From NCBI GenBank assembly GCA_946497375.1, contig CAMMKE010000025.1:1-14853 (forward strand): a stretch of DNA of 14,853 bases, given 5' to 3'. Made by a program: the position numbers and the translations under genes. Under the pieces are notes generated by a model. That model made no database searches. It was not told the DNA's origin and was given only the letters and a program-made list of their open reading frames with translations. The first letter of the stretch is position 1. Every line of letters starts with the position of its first letter. Origin of the DNA: an uncultured Mycoplasmatota bacterium (GTDB lineage: Bacteria > Bacillota_I > Bacilli_A > RF39 > UBA660). Shown here piece by piece: positions 6,181 to 12,554 of the stretch.

Positions 6181-6213
6181 AAAAAATAGTAGTGTTTTTA
6201 ACTACTATTTTTT
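6181..6213. terminator. Bidirectional terminator between convergent genes
   Basis: A perfect 13-bp stem (6181-6193 with 6201-6213, A6 TAGTAGT and its complement) with a 7-base loop. Flanking A- and T-runs make it work in both directions. It ends the Tim44-like gene from the left and overlaps the stop codon of the zinc-ribbon gene from the right. Confidence 0.85.
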
Positions 6214-6469
6214 AGTCTCCAAACATTTCAAAGATTTCACTCATAAATGATTCTCTTTTTTGTTTTCTAGGTTTTTCTTCATAATGTTTTGATTCTTTGT
6301 GAGAACTTTCTTTAACTTCTTTATTTATATAAGCATCTTCTTTTTCCATAATTTTTTCAAGTTCTCCACGGTCTAACCAGATACCACGGCACTCTGGACA
6401 ATAATCTATTTCTACACCTTTCTTTTCACTCATTAGTAGAGTAACATCTTTACAAACTGGACATTTCAT
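6212..6469 (-). CDS. Small TFIIB-type zinc-ribbon protein
   Basis: An 85-residue cytosolic protein with two knuckles: CPVC (Cys3, Cys6) and CPEC (Cys24, Cys27), followed by RGIWLDRGELEKI. This is the signature of the zf-TFIIB family of small bacterial zinc proteins of unknown function. The C-terminal half is charged, rich in Lys/Glu/His, likely disordered, and ends in a short helix with MSEIFEMFGD. AAAGGAAG (6483-6476) is 8 bases from the chosen ATG at 6469 when measured from its AGGA core. An in-frame ATG at 6475 touches that site and is less likely. The gene stands alone with a divergent neighbour and its own candidate promoter. Confidence 0.8.
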   Translation of the reverse strand: MKCPVCKDVTLLMSEKKGVEIDYCPECRGIWLDRGELEKIMEKEDAYINKEVKESSHKESKHYEEKPRKQKRESFMSEIFEMFGD

Positions 6470-6494
6470 AAACATCTTCCTTTCTTTTTGTTTT

Positions 6495-6523
6495 ATTATA
6501 ACATTATGTTAAAATGCTAGTAA
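6495..6523 (-). promoter_or_regulatory. Promoter of the zinc-ribbon gene
   Basis: On the minus strand -35 TTACTA (6523-6518), a 17-base spacer and consensus -10 TATAAT (6500-6495). The start is expected near 6488, just before the AAAGGAAG ribosome site. Confidence 0.5.
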
Positions 6524-6546
6524 ATAGTAAAGTTATACTATATAAT
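6518..6546 (+). promoter_or_regulatory. Candidate promoter of the YjdJ-type gene
   Basis: A consensus -10 TATAAT (6541-6546) lies 17 bases after 6518-6523, but that hexamer (TAGTAA) is a poor -35. An overlapping TATACT lies at 6534-6539. The start would fall just before AGGTGAT (6553-6559). The -35 would be the same six base pairs used by the divergent promoter. Confidence 0.35.
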
Positions 6547-6562
6547 TAATTTAGGTGATAAC

Positions 6563-6850
6563 ATGTTTAAAGTAGAAGAGAATAGAACAATATATTTAGA
6601 TGATAAAGGTAATATTTTAGGAGAAGTAGATTATCCGTATATTTCTTCTAAAGTTGTAGATGTTAATCATACTTATGTTGATATAAGTTTAAGAGGAAAA
6701 GGTATTGCAAATCTACTTTTAACTTATGCTTTTAATTATTTTAAAGAAAATAATATTAAAGTAAAATGTAGTTGTTCTTATGCAATTAAATGGATTAATA
6801 ATCATAAAGAATATTCTGATCTAGTTATTAATTTAGTTAATGTTTCATAA
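6563..6850 (+). CDS. YjdJ-type small GNAT-like acetyltransferase
   Basis: A 95-residue cytosolic protein of the compact GNAT-like group that also contains E. coli YjdJ. It keeps the acetyl-CoA-binding part (YVDISLRGKGIANLLLTYAFNYF) and the typical ending with CSYAIKWINNHKEYSDLV. The N-terminal NRTIYLDDKGNILGEVDYPY forms the opening beta strands. Members of this group are about 90 residues, so it is full length. AGGTGAT lies 3 bases from the ATG, centred at normal spacing. No terminator is obvious between it and the next gene 60 bases on. The substrate is unknown. Confidence 0.8.
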   Translation: MFKVEENRTIYLDDKGNILGEVDYPYISSKVVDVNHTYVDISLRGKGIANLLLTYAFNYFKENNIKVKCSCSYAIKWINNHKEYSDLVINLVNVS

Positions 6851-6910
6851 TTAGCCCATAGTTTTCCCGTATTCTTCCTTTATACTTAAATTATGAAAGG
6901 AGGAGATTAT

Positions 6911-7150
6911 ATCGTAAATATAAAAGTTATAGGCGCTAATTGTAGTAATGGTATGAAAATATTAAAAAACTTATCTAAAGTAGAACGTGAACTTGATATG
7001 GAATTTAATATTGAGAAAATAGATTCTACTTATAAGAAGAAGTATAACATAAATGTCATTCCCGCTCTTATGATAGAAGATAAAGTAGTCTCTACCGGTA
7101 ATGTTTTAACTGATAGAAAAATAAAAAATTATATAAAAGAGCTTGCATAA
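6911..7150 (+). CDS. Thioredoxin-like (glutaredoxin-fold) protein, possible ATC start
   Basis: Resembles the small redox-active-disulfide protein 2 / thioredoxin_3 group, usually 75-80 residues. It has the opening strand VNIKVIGANCSNG, a helix, then INVIPALMIEDKVVSTG with the cis-proline typical of thioredoxin folds. The active site, normally CxxC, reads Cys-Ser-Asn-Gly, so only the first cysteine remains (residue 11). Start: the perfect Shine-Dalgarno AAAGGAGG (6896-6903) lies 7 bases before ATC at 6911. No ATG, GTG or TTG follows in frame at a useful distance, and VNIKV is where family members begin. The only canonical alternative is ATG 6893, which precedes the Shine-Dalgarno and has no ribosome site of its own; it would add six residues and could be used as a leaderless start from a TATACT -10 at 6881-6886. 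A shared terminator follows. Confidence 0.6.
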   Translation: MVNIKVIGANCSNGMKILKNLSKVERELDMEFNIEKIDSTYKKKYNINVIPALMIEDKVVSTGNVLTDRKIKNYIKELA

Positions 7151-7154
7151 AATG

Positions 7155-7187
7155 AAAAGGAACTCTAGTTGTTTAGAGTTCTTTTAC
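7155..7187. terminator. Bidirectional terminator (thioredoxin-like gene / orphan gene)
   Basis: GAACTCTA (7160-7167) pairs perfectly with TAGAGTTC (7174-7181) across a 6-base loop. It is flanked by AAAA on the left and TTTT on the right, so it can end transcripts from both sides. Confidence 0.75.
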
Positions 7188-7196
7188 TTATAAATT

Positions 7197-7613
7197 TTAT
7201 CTATTAGCGGAACGTTTAGCATAACTAGTGTTGTTTTCTATCACTTCAGGTGCAGTAGCTTTAGTAAGTTCTTGTTCATATAAAGAACCCATATTTTCGC
7301 TAGTAATACTATGTTCTTTGATATAATCAGAATCAGATATCTTTTTCATAAAATTAATTATTCCATTTTTTTTCTTACTAAGATTTTCATCTTCTGTTGT
7401 TGTAAGACAAATAGGATTATTAGAATATAAACTCCAAGCAAAACTAGAAGCATCTTTGATTCTTAAAACTCCACTATCTAAAGCTTCCTTAAAGTATTGT
7501 TGATATTCATCCCAATCTCTAAAAAATTGTTGATACATAATTAAACTTCTATTGATAACAAAAAGATTTTGTTTTATTAACATATCATTATTATTATTTT
7601 CTTTATTACTCAT
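7197..7613 (-). CDS. Orphan protein 1, paralogue of the gene at 10152-10535
   Basis: A 138-residue, charged, soluble-looking protein with no signal or membrane segment and no family I recognise. It shares a colinear pattern with the protein at 10152-10535: a Trp then DQ/EY-QQYF, G(V/I)L-IK, a central Phe and LIYS/LYSN segment with a Cys, KK-GI--F-KKISD-DYIK, then G-LY--E. I chose the ATG at 7613 because AAGGAGG (7632-7626) lies upstream, 12 bases away; the in-frame ATG at 7634 lies before that site and about 5 bases from the predicted transcription start. It has its own promoter and terminators on both sides, and lies directly downstream of the ABC gene. Its role may be linked to the transporter because a paralogue flanks it on the other side, but this is inference. 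Confidence 0.65.
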   Translation of the reverse strand: MSNKENNNNDMLIKQNLFVINRSLIMYQQFFRDWDEYQQYFKEALDSGVLRIKDASSFAWSLYSNNPICLTTTEDENLSKKKNGIINFMKKISDSDYIKEHSITSENMGSLYEQELTKATAPEVIENNTSYAKRSANR

Positions 7614-7645
7614 AAAATTTAATTCCTCCTTCATAAATCGTACAT

Positions 7646-7674
7646 ATTATATCACACTTTTTTATTTTTGTCTA
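7646..7674 (-). promoter_or_regulatory. Promoter of orphan gene 1
   Basis: On the minus strand -35 TAGACA (7674-7669), a 17-base spacer and consensus -10 TATAAT (7651-7646). The predicted start near 7639 is 25 bases before the chosen ATG. Confidence 0.55.
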
Positions 7675-7689
7675 GCTTTTGTTACATAT

Positions 7690-7713
7690 AAAAAGAACTC
7701 TGATTAGAGTTCT
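7690..7713 (-). terminator. Intrinsic terminator after the MacB-like transporter
   Basis: On the minus strand AGAACTCT (7713-7706) pairs perfectly with AGAGTTCT (7701-7694) across a four-base loop, and T-richness follows. Its stem sequence GAACTCT is the same as that of the terminator at 7160-7181. Confidence 0.8.
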
Positions 7714-7715
7714 CA

Positions 7716-10094
7716 TTACTTATTAAGTATAGCATCAATAGGTTTAATTTTTGTAATTTTACTTAGGGATATAATGGTAATAATTATAGATATGATAATT
7801 GTATAAACAAACATTATAACTGGTACCCATGGATTTGTTACGATACCATTTAAAATATAAGTTTTATCTCCAAATAAAGAATTATTTAATAAATTAATAG
7901 AGATAAACCAAAGAATAATAGAAATTATATAAGACATAATACCTACAATTATACTTTCGTATAAGAATATTTTAATAATATCATTTTTATTTGTACCTAA
8001 AGCCCTTAATATACCTATTTGTTTTTTAGAGTAGGTAATAGATATATAAATAAAGTTAGAGAAGAGTAATATTGTAAATAATACGAATACCAAGGTTATA
8101 ATGTTAATATATTTAGCAAGAAAGTTATAGATGGCATTTATTTGTTCTAAATCATCATAATGAGGTAATGTCAAATAGTAATAAACACCACTTCTATTAT
8201 AATTAGTTTCGTAAGTGTTTATAATATTTTTTAGTTCATTATAATTATCTTCGTAAACTCTATAACTAAAATTATATTTATTAGAGTTAGTACTTTCTAT
8301 TTCTGTTATATAATCATTACTAACATAATTATTATTATCTAGACTTATTCCTACAACTTTTAAATCATTTTTTATACTATTACTATTCAGATTACCATTA
8401 AAAGTAATGTATAAGTTATTAAAACTATTATTAGTATTTATATAGGAATTTGTAAAAGTATTAATTAAACTACTATAATTGTCTTCACTATTATTTAATA
8501 AGTATTCATTTAATTCATCATTGAAATTATTATCTAATTCTCTAAATAAATCTAAGGAAATAATTATTTCATCTTTATTAAGCTTAGTAATTGTATTTGT
8601 TATAAGTTGAACATTATTATTATAGATTGCAATATTTTTAGCAGTTATTTCTTTTTTAGATAAATAAGAATCTGTAAGAAAAGTATTTATATCATTATTT
8701 AAAATGGCATTGTCGACAAAACCATTTACATAAATAAAGTAATCATCATTAAGATCATTATCTACTATTCCTGTTATAATAACTTTATTATCTCCTAACA
8801 TTATTTCTTTATTACTATTTATTAATTCATCAATAGAATTAGGTTTATAAATATTATTAGTACTATCTAAAATACCATATTTACAAATATATCTTGCGAC
8901 ATTTTTATGTACCATTATTTCATTACTATTGACAGGTATTTTACCTTTAATATTACCAAGTATTCGATCATCTTTAAGTTCAATATAATTAAACCACATA
9001 GGTACATGATCAAAGTCTTCATCAGGTTCTACATAGTCACCATAAGTAAAAGTTAGTAATCTATTGTTATTATATAATCTATAAGTTGGATTTAATTCTT
9101 CATTTATATTTTCTTTTAAAATATTTAAATCATCATTAGTTAAGTCAAACGGAAAAGAGGCACCGGCTGGCTCTACTTCTATTTTACTAATATCAAAAAT
9201 ATATTCATTATTATCTCTCATAACTCCAGCCATGAATGTTCCTTTATCATAAAGGAAAGAGTTAACCGATATTCCCATAAAGACTAAAGATATCATAGTT
9301 AAGATAATAGTAAAGAATAGTTTTACTTTATTACTTTTTAGGGAAGTAAATGCAAAGTGTAAACATTCTTTGAAAGGCAGTTTGGCACTTACGGATGTGA
9401 AAGTACTGTTATCTTGCTCTTTTATAGTTAAATCATTTCTAATAGCTTTACCATCTTGTAATTCTAATATTTTATCAGCATAAGTGTTAGCATTTTCTAA
9501 GTCATGAGAGACAACAACTACTAATTTTTCTTTACTGATTTCTTTTAATAATTTAAAAGTCTCTTTACTTGATATACTATCTAAATTACCTGTAGGTTCA
9601 TCTGCTAGTATTATTTTAGGATTTTTAATTAAGGCTCTAGCGATACCAACTCGTTGTTTTTGGCCTCCAGATAATTCATTAATATTACGATATTCTAAAC
9701 CTTTAAGACCAAGTCTATTTAAAAGATTTAATATCTCTTCTTTATCTGCTTTTTTCTTTTGCAACTTTGCTGATAACATAACATTATCAAAAACATTATA
9801 TTCTTCTAATAAGTTAAAATCTTGAAAGATAAAACCTATGTAAGTATTTCTATAAGAATCAAAATCTTTTTCTTTAAAACTATCTATATCTTTATTATCA
9901 ATATAAATTTTTCCGTTTGTTTTACTATCAAGACCTCCTAAAATGTTTAATAAAGTACTTTTGCCACTACCACTTTTACCAATAATAAATATTAATCCTT
10001 TATTGTTTAAATTAATATTAATATCAGTTAAAGCTTTAGTAGATCCACCTTTTTTACTCCGATATTCTTTAGATACATTTTCAAACCTTATCAT
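7716..10094 (-). CDS. MacB-like ABC transporter, ATPase fused to FtsX permease
   Basis: A single 792-residue protein with an N-terminal ATPase (about 1-225): Walker A GKSGSGKST at 39-47, Q-loop Gln91, signature LSGGQKQR at 141-148, Walker B IILADE at 161-166, D-loop and switch His197. A linker leads to helix 1 (about 258-280). A large extracellular domain of roughly 370 residues, unusually rich in Asn, Tyr and Asp, follows. Three C-terminal helices form the FtsX core, which includes the family phrase KKQIGILRALGTNKNDI. This topology matches the MacB/LolE/BceB-related type VII exporters, which use ATP to move periplasmic or extracellular parts, not to carry solutes through a channel. I chose the ATG at 10094 because AAGGTGA (10107-10101) is 6 bases upstream; a GTG at 10100 is an alternative. 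Likely co-transcribed with the small gene at 10152-10535. Possible roles are peptide antibiotic resistance, lipoprotein or peptide export. Confidence 0.85.
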   Translation of the reverse strand: MIRFENVSKEYRSKKGGSTKALTDININLNNKGLIFIIGKSGSGKSTLLNILGGLDSKTNGKIYIDNKDIDSFKEKDFDSYRNTYIGFIFQDFNLLEEYNVFDNVMLSAKLQKKKADKEEILNLLNRLGLKGLEYRNINELSGGQKQRVGIARALIKNPKIILADEPTGNLDSISSKETFKLLKEISKEKLVVVVSHDLENANTYADKILELQDGKAIRNDLTIKEQDNSTFTSVSAKLPFKECLHFAFTSLKSNKVKLFFTIILTMISLVFMGISVNSFLYDKGTFMAGVMRDNNEYIFDISKIEVEPAGASFPFDLTNDDLNILKENINEELNPTYRLYNNNRLLTFTYGDYVEPDEDFDHVPMWFNYIELKDDRILGNIKGKIPVNSNEIMVHKNVARYICKYGILDSTNNIYKPNSIDELINSNKEIMLGDNKVIITGIVDNDLNDDYFIYVNGFVDNAILNNDINTFLTDSYLSKKEITAKNIAIYNNNVQLITNTITKLNKDEIIISLDLFRELDNNFNDELNEYLLNNSEDNYSSLINTFTNSYINTNNSFNNLYITFNGNLNSNSIKNDLKVVGISLDNNNYVSNDYITEIESTNSNKYNFSYRVYEDNYNELKNIINTYETNYNRSGVYYYLTLPHYDDLEQINAIYNFLAKYINIITLVFVLFTILLFSNFIYISITYSKKQIGILRALGTNKNDIIKIFLYESIIVGIMSYIISIILWFISINLLNNSLFGDKTYILNGIVTNPWVPVIMFVYTIIISIIITIISLSKITKIKPIDAILNK

Positions 10095-10151
10095 ATACAC
10101 TCACCTTAGTATAAGTTTAGCATAAAAGGCTTTAAATGTATTAGGAAATGA

Positions 10152-10535
10152 TTATTTTGTTCTATAGTTTACATTTTCATCAAAATAATTTTCTGACTCT
10201 TTTTTTGAAATTTCTTTTTTATATAAATCACCAGCGTTTGTATTACCAGCGATATAATCTTTAATATAGTCAGGATCAGATATTTTTTTGGTAAATCTTT
10301 TAATACCTTCCTTTTTATTAGTTAGTTCATCTTTATCATTTTTAGTACTACAATTGACTTTACTATAAATAAGGCCACAAGAAAAATTATAAATTTCTTT
10401 AATTGTTAAAATACCTAGATATAAAATGCTTCCAAAATATTGTTGATCTTGGTTCCACTCTTCAAAGCTTAGATTTTTTATTAAAAGTTTTTTATATGTT
10501 TCATTAATTTCTTCTTTTATTGTGTTATTGTCCAT
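10152..10535 (-). CDS. Orphan protein 2, paralogue of the gene at 7197-7613
   Basis: A 127-residue soluble protein, Lys/Glu/Asn rich, without signal, membrane helix or recognised domain. Shared landmarks with orphan protein 1: a Trp followed by QDQQYF, LGILTIKE, LIYSKVNC, a KKEGIKRFTKKISDPDYIKDYI block and GDLYKKE. Both end with an Asn-x-x-Tyr and a basic tail. I chose the ATG at 10535 because AAGGAG (10552-10547) is upstream with an 11-base spacing, similar to its paralogue. A longer reading from 10601 has no ribosome site and lies before the Shine-Dalgarno. It ends 57 bases before the MacB-like gene with no terminator in between, so the two probably share a transcript. Confidence 0.65.
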   Translation of the reverse strand: MDNNTIKEEINETYKKLLIKNLSFEEWNQDQQYFGSILYLGILTIKEIYNFSCGLIYSKVNCSTKNDKDELTNKKEGIKRFTKKISDPDYIKDYIAGNTNAGDLYKKEISKKESENYFDENVNYRTK

Positions 10536-10647
10536 ATATATTATTTCTCCTTTTATCTGATAATTTTTTATAAGTGTACCTATCTCTTTTAATCTTATCA
10601 TATTTTAAATTCAAAGAGCAAAAAAATAATATATGATAACTTAATTT

Positions 10648-10676
10648 TCTATAATATTATTATTTATATATGTAAA
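10648..10676 (-). promoter_or_regulatory. Candidate promoter of orphan 2 / MacB-like operon
   Basis: On the minus strand -35 TTTACA (10676-10671), a 17-base spacer and -10 TATAGA (10653-10648). The region is extremely AT-rich, so chance matches are likely; the hexamers are nevertheless correctly spaced. The leader would be about 105 bases. Confidence 0.35.
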
Positions 10677-10757
10677 GAAAAAGTTATATATGTGTAAGCA
10701 ATTTGAATTAAGAAAATTTATAATGATTTTTCCTTTTAATTGTTTATATAGTTGATA

Positions 10758-10787
10758 TTTACTTTATAAATGTTTTTATGTTAAACT
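10758..10787 (+). promoter_or_regulatory. Weak candidate promoter of the exporter pair
   Basis: TTTACT (10758-10763) and TAAACT (10782-10787) are 18 bases apart, placing the start near 10793, just before AGGAG (10799-10803). This fits the short-leader style of other genes here. TTGATA (10752-10757) with TTTATG (10775-10780) is an alternative. The divergent intergenic space 10602-10811 shows no gene or clear hairpin. Confidence 0.3.
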
Positions 10788-10811
10788 TTTATTAAAGTAG
10801 GAGTGGGAGTA

Positions 10812-12554
10812 ATGATTAAAGAGTATTATCATTTTATAAGAGATTATTTTAAATTAGCACAGATGAATAAAAAGTACTTTGTTATGATGTTAGTAACAGC
10901 TTTCTTTTATAAAGGGGCAAATCTACTTATACCGTTTTCTGCTTCTTTAATTATTAAATATATTACTTTAAAAGATTATCCTATGACTTATTTGAGTTTG
11001 GGATTTTTGGCATTGTCTTACTTTTTATATAGGTTATTTTTCTTTATAAATCATAAATATTATGGTAAAAATAATCATTATTGTTATGTTCATTTGCAAC
11101 AGAAAATATTTGATAAAGTAAGTATGATGGATGATAGTTTTACAAAATATGTTAATAAAGGTAAACTTTTAAATAGTGTAAATGGCGATGTTATGAATAT
11201 TGGGGATATGTGTGATAAGGTTGCAGAGTTAATTATGAGTTCTTTAGAACTTTTGGTTTTAATTATTATAATAATTAATTGTAATTTCTTAATAGCATTA
11301 TTATTTATTATCTTTACTATACTTTATATTTTTATTAGAAATTATACGGATAGAAAGGTTGATAAATATTATAGAAAACAAAGAAGTAATGTTGATAAGT
11401 ATAGAGTTTTATTTTCTCAAGTTACAAAGGGATCTAGTGAAGTTAAAAGCTTTGGTATTATAGAGCCATTAGAAGATAAGTTAAAGAAAATAAATAAAGA
11501 GTGGAGTAGGGCTTATAATATTAAAAGAAAATATGCTGTTATAAGAGATAATGATGTTAATTTTTTAACTTATGGCTTTAAAATACTTGTTTATTTTTTA
11601 TCTCTTATTTTGTTAGTAAAAGGAAATATTACAGTAGATATAGTTGTGTTGATAATAGGTTATTTTGATTCTTTATTTGTAATACTTAGGACATTCATTT
11701 CTACTACTTCTGCTATTAGAGAAGTTAATGTAGGGGTAAAGAGAATAGAATCTATTCTTAATTATGAACCACATTCTATTCCAAGTGGGGACTATTTTGA
11801 TGATGTTATAGAAGGAATAGTTAAGTTTGATCATATTTATTTTTCTTATAATAATAAAACTACTTTAAAAGATATTACTTTTACAGCATTACCTCATAAA
11901 ATAACGACTATTGTTGGACATACTGGTAGTGGTAAAACAACTATCTTTAATTTATTACTTAGATTTTATAAACCAGATAGTGGTAGTATTACTATAGATG
12001 ATAAAGATATTTATAGTTATGCTAAAGAAGTTTATAAAAGTAATGTTTCTATTGTTAATCAAAGACCTTTTGTTTTTAATCTTTCAATAAAACAGAACTT
12101 TGATTTAGTAGATAAAGATAGATCTAGACAAATTGAAATGTGTAAAAGAGTAGGAATACATGATTTTATTATGAGTCTTTCTAAAGGTTATGATACAGTG
12201 TTAAGAGAAGATGCTAAAAATATAAGTGGTGGACAAAAACAGTTAATATCTATTGCTAGAACACTTTTAACTGATTCTGAAGTTTTACTTTTTGATGAAG
12301 TAACATCATCACTTGATCCTGATACGGCTTTAAAAGTAGAAGATGTTTTACAAGATTTGAAAAAAGATCATACCATTATCATTATTACTCATAAGAAAGA
12401 GTTAATGAAGAAGTCTGATTATTTAATAGTTTTAAATGAAGGTAAAATTGTAGGAATGGGATCTCATAAAGATTTAATTAAAACAAATAAATATTATGAA
12501 GAGTTAATCGCTAGAAAGTCCCCTAGTAAGGGAGGTGTATTTAATAATGAGTAG
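10812..12554 (+). CDS. ABC exporter half-transporter, first subunit
   Basis: A 580-residue half-transporter with an N-terminal membrane domain of about six helices (about 20-300) and a C-terminal ATPase. Walker A GHTGSGKTT is at 369-377. A Q-loop Gln sits in VNQRPF. Signature SGGQ is at 472-475. Walker B ends at Asp495-Glu496, D-loop SSLD follows, and the switch His is in ITHKK. All catalytic residues are present. The family (type I/IV exporters: MsbA, LmrA, BmrCD-like) moves drugs, lipids or peptides out of the cell. No N-terminal C39 peptidase domain is present, so peptide processing is unlikely. I chose the ATG at 10812 because AGGAG (10799-10803) is 8 bases upstream; GTG 10803 overlaps that site. 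It overlaps the next subunit gene by 8 bases, so the two most likely form a heterodimer. Confidence 0.87.
   Translation: MIKEYYHFIRDYFKLAQMNKKYFVMMLVTAFFYKGANLLIPFSASLIIKYITLKDYPMTYLSLGFLALSYFLYRLFFFINHKYYGKNNHYCYVHLQQKIFDKVSMMDDSFTKYVNKGKLLNSVNGDVMNIGDMCDKVAELIMSSLELLVLIIIIINCNFLIALLFIIFTILYIFIRNYTDRKVDKYYRKQRSNVDKYRVLFSQVTKGSSEVKSFGIIEPLEDKLKKINKEWSRAYNIKRKYAVIRDNDVNFLTYGFKILVYFLSLILLVKGNITVDIVVLIIGYFDSLFVILRTFISTTSAIREVNVGVKRIESILNYEPHSIPSGDYFDDVIEGIVKFDHIYFSYNNKTTLKDITFTALPHKITTIVGHTGSGKTTIFNLLLRFYKPDSGSITIDDKDIYSYAKEVYKSNVSIVNQRPFVFNLSIKQNFDLVDKDRSRQIEMCKRVGIHDFIMSLSKGYDTVLREDAKNISGGQKQLISIARTLLTDSEVLLFDEVTSSLDPDTALKVEDVLQDLKKDHTIIIITHKKELMKKSDYLIVLNEGKIVGMGSHKDLIKTNKYYEELIARKSPSKGGVFNNE

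Noticed and set aside
9943..10125. 60-codon plus-strand open frame opposite the MacB-like Walker A region
   Set aside because: Overlaps the conserved ATPase coding sequence and shows no independent signal.
10108..10130. TATACT upstream of the MacB-like gene as a separate promoter
   Set aside because: Its start point would fall inside or after the ribosome site AAGGTGA, and the -35 (TTTAAA) is poor. Read-through from the small gene upstream is more likely.
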